Notes under the pieces: model-generated | Database searches by the model: none | Told to the model about the DNA's origin: nothing | Seen by the model: only the letters and a program-made list of their open reading frames with translations | Part shown: piece after piece, positions 53,600 to 62,300 of the stretch | Layout of the letters: every line of letters begins with the position of its first letter | Position numbering within the stretch: position 1 is the first letter of the stretch | Program-made: the position numbers and the translations under genes | Assembly (NCBI RefSeq): GCF_029837695.1 | Contig: NZ_JAOEEA010000002.1 | Location: 429,058-493,057 of the forward strand | DNA length: 64,000 nt | Source of the DNA: Pseudomonas sp. GD04019 | Lineage (GTDB): Bacteria; Pseudomonadota; Gammaproteobacteria; Pseudomonadales; Pseudomonadaceae | Direction of reading: 5' to 3'

Positions 53600-54922
53600 A
53601 TGTCCAAAGTTCTACAACTGCGTAGCGAACGCGCCGAGCTGAACACCAAGCTGCAGGCGCTGGCGAAAATCGAGGCGGACGGCGGCAGCCTGAACGCCGA
53701 ACAGCTGGAAGAGTTCACCAGCCTGGAGGCGCAGATTGCCGATCTGAGTTCCAAGCTGGCCCGTGCCGAGGCTGCCGAGAAGGCTGCCGCGCTGTCGGCG
53801 GTGCCGGTGAATGAGGGCGCGCAAGGCGTGCAAGGCCCGCCTGCCAGCCGCATGGGTGGTGGCGAGGGTAAAGAGCAGGTGAAGGGTGCCGGCATGGCGC
53901 AGATGGTTCGCCTGCTTGCTGCCGCCCAAGGTAACCAGCAGCTGGCTGCTCACCTCGCCAAGGAAGGTAACTTCGGCTCTGATGTGCAGATGGCGCTGTC
54001 CACCGTCACCGCTGGCGCGGGCGGTGTCTTGGTGCCGACGAACATGGCTTCGGAGGTAATCGAGGCTCTGCGGCCCACCTCGATTGTTCGCAAGATGGGT
54101 GTGATCAGCTTGCCGCTGAACAACGGCAACCTGACCATGCCGCGTATCAGCGGCAACACCGTGGTGGGCTACATCGGCACAGAGACCGACATCCCGCTGA
54201 CTGGCATGACCTTCGCTGACACCAAGCTGTCGGCGAAGAAGATGGCAGCCCTGGTGCCGGTGTCCAACGACCTGCTGCGTATGTCCGGTGTAAACCCGCG
54301 TGTCGACCAGCTGGTCGCCAACGATCTGGCCACCAGCATGGGGCTGTCCGAGGATCTGCACTTCATCCGCGCCGATGGTACTGGTGTGCTGCCCAAGGGG
54401 CTGCGCTATTGGGCTATCGCGCAGAACTTGGTTCCGGCGCCGGCCATGGCGGGCATTGAGCTGCAGGCCATCGACCTCTACCTGGGCGGCATGATGCTGC
54501 GCCTGGAGACGGCCAATGTGCAGATGCAGTCCTGTGGCTGGCTGATGCACCCGCGCGTACTGCGTTGGCTGCAGTCTCTGCGTGACGGCAACGGCAATAA
54601 GGCCTACCCGGAAATCGAGCAGGGCCTGCTGAAAGGCTACCCGGTTGGTCTGTCCAACCAGATCCCGGTGAACCTGGGGGCGGGCAGCAACCAGACCGAG
54701 ATCTACTTCGTCAACTTCGCCGACATGATGATCGGCGAGGACATGGATCTGGTGATCGATTTCAGCAAAGAGGCCACCTACAAGGACGGTGGCGGCGAGG
54801 TGGTCAGCGCCTTCCAGCGCGACCAGACCCTGGTGCGCGTCATCGCCAAGCACGACTTTGGCCCCCGCCATGTGGAGTCCATCGTGGTTGGTACTGCCTG
54901 CGACTGGGGTGCTGGCATGTGA
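53600..54922 (+). CDS. Major capsid protein (HK97 fold)
   Basis: This 440-aa protein has an N-terminal coiled-coil scaffold arm (~1-65; KVLQLRSERAELNTKLQALA). A Gly-rich link follows, then the HK97-type core (GAGGVLVPTNMASEVIEALR, LPLNNGNLTMPRISGNTVVG, PLTGMTFADTKLSAKKMAAL, VPVSNDLLRMSG). The S49 protease would remove the arm. GGAGG precedes the ATG. Confidence 0.94.
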   Translation: MSKVLQLRSERAELNTKLQALAKIEADGGSLNAEQLEEFTSLEAQIADLSSKLARAEAAEKAAALSAVPVNEGAQGVQGPPASRMGGGEGKEQVKGAGMAQMVRLLAAAQGNQQLAAHLAKEGNFGSDVQMALSTVTAGAGGVLVPTNMASEVIEALRPTSIVRKMGVISLPLNNGNLTMPRISGNTVVGYIGTETDIPLTGMTFADTKLSAKKMAALVPVSNDLLRMSGVNPRVDQLVANDLATSMGLSEDLHFIRADGTGVLPKGLRYWAIAQNLVPAPAMAGIELQAIDLYLGGMMLRLETANVQMQSCGWLMHPRVLRWLQSLRDGNGNKAYPEIEQGLLKGYPVGLSNQIPVNLGAGSNQTEIYFVNFADMMIGEDMDLVIDFSKEATYKDGGGEVVSAFQRDQTLVRVIAKHDFGPRHVESIVVGTACDWGAGM

Positions 54923-54928
54923 TTCACC

Positions 54929-54948
54929 GCCCCGCCTTCGGGCGGGGC
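54929..54948 (+). terminator. Hairpin after capsid gene
   Basis: Perfect 8-bp GCCCCGCC/GGCGGGGC stem with a TTCG loop; no T-run follows, so pausing or RNA stability is more likely than full termination. Confidence 0.6.
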
Positions 54949-54980
54949 GCTTCTGATCTCCATTACATACAGGTGATTCC

Positions 54981-55280
54981 ATGAGCGATAAACGCACCCC
55001 GGTGCAGTTCCTCAAGTCCTGGCGCGGCTACTCGAATGGCGAGATTGCTGGCTTCGATCAGGCAGGTGCGCAGCACCTCGTCGACAACGGTGTCGCCGAG
55101 TTCTACAGCGCCGATGGCCAGCCGGCCTCTGGCAAGGGTAAGGGCTCGGGCAAAGGCTCCGGCAAAGGATCGGGCAAAGGCTCTGACAAGGGCCAGGCGC
55201 CCGCTGCGCCAACTCCTGACCCCGATGCGCCGCCTGCAGGCGGTGGCACCGATAACGACGACGAAGAAGAGAAGCCCTAA
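54981..55280 (+). CDS. Small head-associated protein with Gly-Ser-Lys repeats
   Basis: This 99-aa protein has an N-terminal folded part (TPVQFLKSWRGYSNGEIAGF, ~1-45), then tandem GKGS units (~52-70) and an acidic Pro/Asp/Glu tail ending DNDDEEEKP. The DNA repeat has a 12-base period around 55134-55192. Its place after the capsid gene suggests a head decoration or completion role. No enzymatic motif is present. Confidence 0.7.
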   Translation: MSDKRTPVQFLKSWRGYSNGEIAGFDQAGAQHLVDNGVAEFYSADGQPASGKGKGSGKGSGKGSGKGSDKGQAPAAPTPDPDAPPAGGGTDNDDEEEKP

Positions 55281-55282
55281 CC

Positions 55283-55834
55283 ATGGCCCGCCGCATCGCA
55301 TACGAGGGTGATCTGTCGATCACCCTGGACCAGGTGGCCCTGCAGTGCAGGGTCGAGCCTGATGACCTGCAGCCTGAGCTGATCAATGGGGTGATCATCC
55401 CCGGCGTTATCGCCCAGGCCGAGGCCAAGACAGGCGCTGCGGTGCGTGCGGCTGTGTATGTGGAGGAGTGGCCCGAGTCCTATGGCTCGGGTCATGCCCT
55501 CGATGTCGGCCAGGCTTCGGAGGTTGTGTCTGTCTCGCGTGTGCTCGCGGACGGCGCGCTGGAGCCGCTGACTGTAATCACCCGCCTGCAGCGTGAGCAG
55601 CGGGAAAGTTTCTTGCACTTCCCAGCGGGTCGCCCGGCTGGGGTGCTTTCGATTAAGTACAAGGCCGGCGCGGATCTGGAGGCGTATCAGGGCGTGAAGC
55701 TCTGGCTGCTAATGGCCGCGGCTACCGCCTACGAGTTCCGCGAGACGCTGGTGGTCGGCACCATCCTGGCCGAGCTGCCCTCGCACTTCACCGATTCACT
55801 GCTGGCCGAGATTGAAGTGCCGCCGAGGTTCTGA
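55283..55834 (+). CDS. Head-tail connector protein (gp6-like)
   Basis: This 183-aa protein begins like phage head-tail connectors: LSITLDQVALQCRVEPDDLQ and PELINGVIIPGVIAQAEAKT, then LSIKYKAGADLEAYQGVKLW and a final ATAYEFRETLVVG. It probably forms the adaptor ring below the portal, as HK97 gp6 does. It is 2 bases after the preceding gene. Confidence 0.85.
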   Translation: MARRIAYEGDLSITLDQVALQCRVEPDDLQPELINGVIIPGVIAQAEAKTGAAVRAAVYVEEWPESYGSGHALDVGQASEVVSVSRVLADGALEPLTVITRLQREQRESFLHFPAGRPAGVLSIKYKAGADLEAYQGVKLWLLMAAATAYEFRETLVVGTILAELPSHFTDSLLAEIEVPPRF

Positions 55835-55835
55835 C

Positions 55836-56384
55836 ATGAGAGCAGGTAGCTTGCGCCATCGCGCCGTACTGCTGGAGCTGGGGGCGAGTCTGGCTCCGGT
55901 CGAGATCGGCCAGCGCTGGGTTGGTATCCGCACCAAAGAGCAGGCGGACGCCCCGGCCGCGATTGGCTTGCGCTCGCGGACTTTGGCCGAGGTGCGGGCG
56001 CGCTTCGCCCTCGACTACCAGGCCGGGCGCTACCTGCGTCATGGCTCGCGTCTGCTGCACATCACCAGTGTGCGAGACCCTCGCGGCAACAAGGCCGAGC
56101 TGGTCTTGTCCTGCGAGGAGCTGGTGGGCCATGCCGCCCAGTACACCCCCGCCAGCGGCGGCGCTGTCGTGCCGTGCCGGGTGTTCCTGAAGCATGGCGT
56201 TGCCCGGGTGGGCGATGTAGGACGGACGGAATACACCACCCAGCTGGAGGCTGCCTTGATCGAGGTGGGCCGTCCGCAACCGGGGGCGTTGTTCGTGGTG
56301 GGTGGCGAGACCTGGCGCGTGGCCGGCCTCGTCGAGGATGAGGACGACCGCGTGGTGCGGCGCATGTGGGTGAAACGGCAATGA
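55836..56384 (+). CDS. Head closure protein with extra C-terminal domain
   Basis: This 182-aa protein has a head-closure N-terminal half (MRAGSLRHRAVLLELGASLA, QRWVGIRTKEQADAPAAIGL, YLRHGSRLLHITSVRDPRGN), normally complete at ~110 aa. Its C-terminal 70 residues (PCRVFLKHGVARVGDVGRTE, ALFVVGGETWRVAGLVEDED) resemble the small beta-barrel of lambda FII-type joining proteins. It may thus be a fusion of two head-tail joining parts. Confidence 0.75.
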   Translation: MRAGSLRHRAVLLELGASLAPVEIGQRWVGIRTKEQADAPAAIGLRSRTLAEVRARFALDYQAGRYLRHGSRLLHITSVRDPRGNKAELVLSCEELVGHAAQYTPASGGAVVPCRVFLKHGVARVGDVGRTEYTTQLEAALIEVGRPQPGALFVVGGETWRVAGLVEDEDDRVVRRMWVKRQ

Positions 56385-56986
56385 GCTTCAACGTCTACCT
56401 GCAGGGCGCAGATGGAGGCGCCGAGCGCTTCGGCATCGCCCCGGCCCGCTACCTGCGTATGGAGATCAACGCCGTCAATCGTGCGGCCCGCTGGGTGCGC
56501 CGGGTGCTGCTGATCGAGCCCATGGCCAAGGCCACGGGAATCCGCAAGGTGATTCTCGGTGACCGCATCGCCTTGCGAGCGGCCACCAGTACCGTTCCGG
56601 CCGCCAGCATAGTGCCTGCCTCGCATGGCATCCCGGCGCGCTGCTACCGGCACCGTGCCGAGGCTGTGGACGGCTCCGGAACTCGCGCCCGCATCGTGGT
56701 CGACTGGTGGCAGGGCGAGAAGATCGGCGCCGGGTTTATCAACCCTGCGAGCGCCCGGCGCCTGCCGTTGGCTACCCGCAGCGTGCGTGAGCGCAAGCTG
56801 AAAAAGCCGGCGCGGTTCAATCCGCACATCAAGCAGTACCGCTACGAATACCCTGTGCCTCGGGATGCTCTCGGCCCGTCCGCCGCCGCGCTGATGCAGG
56901 TGGTGATGGACGACCGCCTGCATGAGCAGGCCGCCGACAAGGTGGCCGAGGAGTTCAACCTGGAGCTGGATAAGGAGCTGTTCTGA
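56381..56986 (+). CDS. Minor tail/tail completion protein (GPZ-like)
   Basis: This 201-aa basic protein (MSFNVYLQGADGGAERFGIA... to EFNLELDKELF) lies between the head-closure and tail-terminator genes. The first part (LRMEINAVNRAARWVRRVLL) resembles phage minor tail protein Z / tail completion proteins. The middle is Arg/Lys-rich. It overlaps both neighbours by ATGA or one base. The family assignment is tentative. Confidence 0.65.
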   Translation: MSFNVYLQGADGGAERFGIAPARYLRMEINAVNRAARWVRRVLLIEPMAKATGIRKVILGDRIALRAATSTVPAASIVPASHGIPARCYRHRAEAVDGSGTRARIVVDWWQGEKIGAGFINPASARRLPLATRSVRERKLKKPARFNPHIKQYRYEYPVPRDALGPSAAALMQVVMDDRLHEQAADKVAEEFNLELDKELF

Positions 56987-57459
56987 TGAACCTTGCAGAA
57001 CTGCCCGGCAACCTGGTGACGGCTGAGCTGGTCGCGCGCCTGTCCACGCTGCCGTCGCCTGACGATTTCCCCTTTGCCCTGTCCGGCGTCGAGCGGGGCC
57101 GGTTCTACGAGGATCTGGCCGACAGCGCCGTGTTGCCGCTGGCCACCGTGGTGCCTGCCTCCAGCGCTGGCGTGGAGGGGCAACAGCAACAGGCCAGCGC
57201 CCAGCGGCAGCGCCAGTACCAGGTGGAAGTGGTCTTCTCCCTGGATGACTACCCCGGCCGTACTCCTGACGAAGTGGTGAGCGCGATTGAGTGGATCGTG
57301 TGTGCCGCGCTTGGCGGCCCGGTGCGTGATCGCGCGCTGGGTGGCCTGGCGCTGCGCCTGCTGGTTGCTCAGGTCGAATACGGGTGGCCGCAGAAGGGGT
57401 ACAGCGCCGCCAGCATCACCCTGACCGTAGCCGCCACCTACCTCGACCGCTACCAGTAA
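56986..57459 (+). CDS. Tail terminator-like protein (gpU-like)
   Basis: This 157-aa protein has RQYQVEVVFSLDDYPGRTPDE and AIEWIVCAALGG, followed by QVEYGWPQKGYSAASITLTV, features of tail-terminator proteins that cap the tail tube. The stop-start overlap with the previous gene is one base. Position directly before the tube gene supports it. Confidence 0.72.
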   Translation: MNLAELPGNLVTAELVARLSTLPSPDDFPFALSGVERGRFYEDLADSAVLPLATVVPASSAGVEGQQQQASAQRQRQYQVEVVFSLDDYPGRTPDEVVSAIEWIVCAALGGPVRDRALGGLALRLLVAQVEYGWPQKGYSAASITLTVAATYLDRYQ

Positions 57460-57482
57460 CCCTCAACCCGCCGCACCAAGCC

Positions 57483-57503
57483 AGCCGCCTCCGGGCGGCT
57501 TTT
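57483..57503 (+). terminator. Intercistronic hairpin
   Basis: AGCCGCC (57483-57489), loop TCCG and GGCGGCT (57494-57500) with TTTCG, followed by CTGGAGG and the next ATG. Confidence 0.7.
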
Positions 57504-57519
57504 CGTTCCTGGAGGAACC

Positions 57520-57720
57520 ATGCCCAAGATCATCGTTACCGCTGCCTTCAACTTCCGCGAAGGCCCCAAGACCACCACCTACAAGCCCTCGAAGGAAGAG
57601 CAGGAGGTGTCCGCCGCCTGCGCCGCCCACGCCGTGGGCGTGCTGAAGGCGGCGCACTACCCCAAGGCCAAGGCCGAGCTGAAGCCTGCACAGGCCTCTG
57701 AGCCGCCGGCCGCCGGCTAA
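57520..57720 (+). CDS. Small hypothetical tail-module protein
   Basis: This 66-aa protein (MPKIIVTAAFNFREGPKTTT... to ASEPPAAG) looks like a short beta-strand followed by helix, ending in a Pro/Ala tail. GGAGG lies 7 bases upstream. It lies between the tail terminator and tube genes. Similar short proteins occur in this position in other phages; function is unknown. Confidence 0.65.
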   Translation: MPKIIVTAAFNFREGPKTTTYKPSKEEQEVSAACAAHAVGVLKAAHYPKAKAELKPAQASEPPAAG

Positions 57721-57758
57721 TCCACGAACCTCCCGCAAACTGCACAGGAAGCAATCCT

Positions 57759-58511
57759 ATGATGACCGTTCAAGATGCCAGCCTGATTGGCTTTGGCGAG
57801 CTGTTTTCCCGCCGCTACCAGACCCAGCTGGCGCTGCTGCCGTGGGGCAACACCAGCGAGCTGAAAATCGGCCACAGCGAAGAGCAGCAGAAGCTGCGCA
57901 ACCACATCACTGGCGTGGGCAACCGCAACTCGGTGAGTCAGATCACTGATGTGACCTGCAGCTTCACCCTGTATGACGTGAACCCGCGCAACCTGGCCCT
58001 GGTCGGTCGCGGCACCATCAAGGGTGTGGCCGCTGGCGTAGTGACTGACGAGGCGCAGGCCTGCGAGGGTGTGGTGGGCGAGCTGATCCCGTTCGATAAC
58101 CTGCCCGATCTTTCCGTGGCGCCTGTCCTCAAAACGGCGGGTGATGTTTCTCTGGCAGCCGGTGAGGACTACCTGCTGACGCCCTACGGCATCCAGGTGC
58201 TGAGCACGGCCAAGATCGACTCGACCGGCGTGAAGTGCAGCTACACCAAGCTGAAGGCCGATGTGGTGCAGATGCTGACCACCTCGGCCGCCGAGCTGGA
58301 GGTGTACTTTGCAGGCCTCAACAGCGCGCAGAACGGCGCCCCGATGCCGGCCCGCCTGCGCCGCTTGAAGATCGGTCTGGTGCAGGAGATCCAGCTGTCT
58401 GGCACCTCGTATGCCGCGTTCAACGTGACCGGCGAGCTGCTGGCTGACCCGCTGGTGACTGCCTCGGATATGTCGCAGTTCTATGAGCTGGGCATGAAGG
58501 CGGCCGCGTAA
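57759..58511 (+). CDS. Major tail tube protein
   Basis: This 250-aa protein sits in the place of the tube gene. Its composition is beta-rich with repeated strands (ITDVTCSFTLYDVNPRNLAL, GIQVLSTAKIDSTGVKCSYT, LKIGLVQEIQLSGTSYAAFN) and it is neutral overall. It would polymerise around the tape measure. AGGAAG precedes the first of two ATG codons. Family level is inferred from context and composition. Confidence 0.75.
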   Translation: MMTVQDASLIGFGELFSRRYQTQLALLPWGNTSELKIGHSEEQQKLRNHITGVGNRNSVSQITDVTCSFTLYDVNPRNLALVGRGTIKGVAAGVVTDEAQACEGVVGELIPFDNLPDLSVAPVLKTAGDVSLAAGEDYLLTPYGIQVLSTAKIDSTGVKCSYTKLKADVVQMLTTSAAELEVYFAGLNSAQNGAPMPARLRRLKIGLVQEIQLSGTSYAAFNVTGELLADPLVTASDMSQFYELGMKAAA

Positions 58512-58521
58512 GAAGCCCAGG

Positions 58522-58545
58522 CCCGGCCCTGTTGGGCCGGGTTTC
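58522..58545 (+). terminator. Hairpin terminator after the tube gene
   Basis: CCCGGCCC (58522-58529), loop TGTT and GGGCCGGG (58534-58541), then TTTCGG. It separates the tube gene from the inserted zinc-ribbon gene. Confidence 0.75.
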
Positions 58546-58600
58546 GGTGATGACATGCTGGTGCTAGATTTGCGCTACGCCAACAAAGGAGTGAAGCGCA

Positions 58601-59323
58601 ATGCAGTGTCCTGCTTGTGAGTTTGAGGCCGCCCAGGCTGATTTCGGTGAACCGTTAAAGTGCCCAGGCTGTGGCGCTTTCTATGCCAAGGCATTGGCTC
58701 GCAAGCAGCAGCAGACTGCTCCGCAGCAAGCGCTGCCTCTCCCGGTTAAGCCGGCCAGTGTCGCCCCTAAGGTCTGGCAGAAGCCTCTGGCAATTGTGGC
58801 GGCGGTATTGTTCGCGGTGTTTATTGCTGCTGGGCCATACATCACCGTTTTCCAAATCAAACAAGCCGCGAAAGCCCGTGATGCAGAGGCCATGGCTGAG
58901 TACGTCGATTTTCTTAGCGTCAGGGCCAGTCTCAAGGATCAGCTCAATGCCTTCGTGATGAAGAGGGCGGCTGAGTCTGAAAATCTGAAGAACAACCCCT
59001 TTGCTGCGCTTGGTATGGCGCTGGCTGGTACGTTTGTCGAGAAAATGGTGGACTCTTACGTCACCCCTGATGGCCTGACCGCATTGATGGCGGGAGATAA
59101 ACCGGAGAAGCCTGGTTCCCGGCCGCCGACTACAGACCGACCAGAGTCGTCAGGGGGCTCAGAAAAGGAGCCGTTTGCTAATGCCTCCTATGGCTATGAG
59201 GGCTTCAGCAAATTTGTGGTTGAAGTGACCGACAAGCAAGGCGAGGCGGTGCGCTTCATTCTTCGCCGTGAAGGTCTGTTCGGTTGGCGCTTGAGTGACA
59301 TCAGGGTGCCGCTGGGCAGCTGA
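58601..59323 (+). CDS. Zinc-ribbon/DUF2939 membrane protein (moron)
   Basis: This 240-aa protein has an N-terminal zinc ribbon (CPAC at 3-6, CPGC at 21-24), one transmembrane helix (LAIVAAVLFAVFIAAGPYI, ~63-81) and a DUF2939-like outer domain (KARDAEAMAEYVDFLSVRAS, LKDQLNAFVMKRAAESENLK, LRREGLFGWRLSDIRVPL). It lies between the tube and tape-measure genes, where tail-assembly chaperones are normally encoded. Flanking terminators and lower GC mark it as an extra cargo gene, perhaps expressed from the lysogen and acting in the envelope (superinfection exclusion is a guess). Confidence 0.8.
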   Translation: MQCPACEFEAAQADFGEPLKCPGCGAFYAKALARKQQQTAPQQALPLPVKPASVAPKVWQKPLAIVAAVLFAVFIAAGPYITVFQIKQAAKARDAEAMAEYVDFLSVRASLKDQLNAFVMKRAAESENLKNNPFAALGMALAGTFVEKMVDSYVTPDGLTALMAGDKPEKPGSRPPTTDRPESSGGSEKEPFANASYGYEGFSKFVVEVTDKQGEAVRFILRREGLFGWRLSDIRVPLGS

Positions 59324-59337
59324 CTTTAGTTATCCCC

Positions 59338-59360
59338 AAACCCGCTCCGGCGGGTTTTTT
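59338..59360 (+). terminator. Hairpin terminator after the moron
   Basis: AAACCCGC (59338-59345), loop TCCG and GCGGGTTT (59350-59357) with further T residues, then CCCGGAG and the tape-measure ATG. Confidence 0.85.
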
Positions 59361-59379
59361 ATTGCCCGGAGATAAGTGA

Positions 59380-62300
59380 ATGGCCGGTATCAGAGAGCGC
59401 CTTGTCCAGCTCACCGTGCGTGCCCGCGAGTTCCTGAGCAAGGATATTGCGCCCGCCACCGATGCGATGCGCGACCTGTCCGCAGAGGGGCGCCGGCTGA
59501 AGGCCGAGCTGGCCGAGGCAGGCCGTGCTCGTGGCCTGGTGCGCACCCTGCGCGATACCGAGGGAGCCACCGGCAGTCTGGAGCGCGCCTGGCGCGATGC
59601 CCAGTCGACTCTGGACGATCTAACCCGCGAGGTCGGCGACCACGAGCAGGCTACGGCGGGCCAGCGTATCGCCCTGCGCGAAGCGCGGCGTACCGCCGAC
59701 GAGGCCAAGGCTGCCTACGACCGCAGCCAGCGTGCGATCAAAAACCTGCGCACCGAGCTGAAAGGGCTCGGTGTCGATGCTGACAACCTTGGCTCGGAAG
59801 AAGACCGCCTCACTGCCGAGATCAACCAGAACAAACAGGCGGTGGACGACAACCGCGAGGCAATCAAGCAGAAGCGCATCGAGGAGAAGAAGGCGGCCGA
59901 GGCCGCGCAGGAGCACGCTTCCCGTGTTGATGCGGCGCGTGGTGCGTTGGCCTCTGGTGCCAAGCAGGTGCTGGCGTTCGCTGCTGCATTCGTTGGTTTG
60001 AATGCTCTGATGGGGGCGGTTGGGCGCGGCCTCGACCTGGTGCGCAGTGGCATCGTAACGATGCTGCAGACCGGCGATCAGTTCGAGGGGCTACAGACCC
60101 GCATGAATGCCCTGATGGGCTCGATGGCAGCCGGCGAGGCGGCCACCGCCTGGGTCAAGGATTTCGCCACGCGCACGCCGCTTGAGTTGCAGGAGGTAAC
60201 CGACGCCTTCGCTCAGCTGCAGGCCTACGGCGTAGACCCGATGAACGGGACGCTGCAGGCGCTGGTCGACCAGAACGAAAAGCTCGGCGGTGGCATGGAG
60301 CGCCTGCAGGGGATTATCTCCGCAGTCGGCCAGGCCTACGCCAAGCAGAAGCTGCAGACCGAGGAGATCCTGCAGCTGGTCGAGCGCGGCGTGCCCGTGT
60401 GGGACATGCTTAGCAAGGTGACCGGCAAGAATGCCGCCGATCTGCAGGAGCTGGCCAGCAAGGGCAAGCTCGGGCGCGATGTGCTGGCGGCCTTGGTTAA
60501 GGAAATTGGCCGGCTAAGCGAGGGCGCTGCCGAGTCCAACATGGGCCGTCTCAGCGGCATCATCAGCAACCTGAAAGATCAGGTCACCGACTTCTACGAC
60601 CGCATCTCCAAGGCCGGCGCGCTGGAGTACGTCAAGGGAGAGCTGAAGCAACTCAGCGACCGCATCAGCCAGATGGCCGCCGATGGCAGCCTGGACAGGC
60701 TGGCCAAGGGACTCTCCGATGCCTTCATCAAGGGGGTGGAGAAAGCCAAAGAACTGGCCGCTGGCCTGAAGGATATCGATTTCGCCGAGCTGGCCGGCAA
60801 GGCAGAGTCGGCCGTCGAGAAGATCGGCGCCGCCGTGGACAGCACAGTCACCGCTGGCCGCTATGCCGTGGCTGTTCTGAGCACTGCGTGGAATGCCTTC
60901 TCGGCGGTCGTGAACAGCACGGCCGCGACCCTGATCAAGGCGGTGCAGCTCACCCTCGGCTCGCTCGTGCTGGGGGCTGGGCAGATTGCCGAGTTCTTCG
61001 GCAACGAGGAGTTGAAGGCCAAGGCAGACGGCCTCTACACCTTCCTGGGTGATCTGAGCGCTGGCTATGCCGAGCAAGCCAAAACGGATCTGAGCCAGAT
61101 CAGCTCGGCCTGGGACATCAACACCCAGTCCGTTGCAGCCAGCGCGCGCGAGCAGACAGACGCCCTGCAGACTGAGGCGGACATTCAGCGCCAGATCAAC
61201 CAGGCCACGGCCGACCATCTGGTGGCCAATCAGCAGAAAGTCCGCGATGCCTACGTGCAGGCCGCCATCGACGGGCAGCAGGCTATCACCGACCTGGCGA
61301 ACGCCCAGCGGCTGATCGACACGGCCAGTTCGGTCGAGCAGTTGGAGGGGCTGCGCAAGGCCCTGCTCGCCGCCTACCAGGGCGGCACCCTGAGCATGGA
61401 GGCTTACGGCCAAGCCAGCGCCCTGCTCAACGACAAGCTGCGCACTCTCAAGGGTGGTGCAGAAGGCGCGGCCGATGGCCTGTCCGATCTGTCGGACGGC
61501 TTCGACGATCTGCAGTCCATCCTGGGCGATGTGCGCTCGGCGATGAACGAGGTGGACTTCAACCGCCTGCGCCAGGGCATCCGCAAGGCCTACACGGACG
61601 GCAAGATCAGTGCCGACGAGTTCGCCCAGGCGCAGAAGGCGCTGAATGAGCGCATCACCGAGCTGAAGCCTGCCGCCGATGCCGGTGCGCGTAGCGTGCG
61701 CGACATGGGCGCCGAGGTGGAAGCTGGCGCCGGCCAGGCTGCTGCGGGCTTCCGCAGTGTGGGTGACGCTGCCGAGGAGGCCTCGGCTCAGGCGGACTTC
61801 TTCGGCCAGGTGCTGACCCAGGCGCGCGAGCCCCTGGCGGCCATGAGCGAAGAGGCACTCAAGGCCTTCGACGCCATGCAGGGCATCACCAGCACCGACT
61901 GGGGCATCGACACCAGCAGTGCTGAGCGCACCGCCGAGGCGCTGGAGGAGGTCACCCGCAAGGCTGGCGAGATGCAGACCGAGCTGAACAAGTTCGGCTC
62001 GCTCTCCAGTGGCTTCGGCGTGTGGATGATGCAGACGCTGATCCGCTCCAAGGAAGTGCAGGCCAGCTTCCTTGAACAGAAGCTCAGCCTGCAGCGCCTG
62101 CTGGAGGGCTACGAGGACGGCAGCCGCTCGCTGCCGGAGTTCCTCGCCTCGGCCAAGTCGGCGCAGCAGAGCATGAAGCTGCTCGATGAAAGCGACCTGA
62201 GCCAGCTGGAGTCGGCCATTGCCTCGGCTGAGCAGCGCATGCAGCAGCTCGGCGATGCCAGCCGCAACACCCTGGATGGGCTGCGCGACGAGCTGGATCG

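Noticed and set aside
55134..55192. Short tandem repeats considered as a CRISPR-like array
   Set aside because: The 12-base repeats are contiguous, without spacers, and encode Gly-Ser-Lys units in frame.
57720..59380. Programmed frameshift tail chaperone pair (G/GT)
   Set aside because: No overlapping out-of-frame pair or slippery sequence was found between the tube and tape-measure genes; the space is taken by the zinc-ribbon gene.
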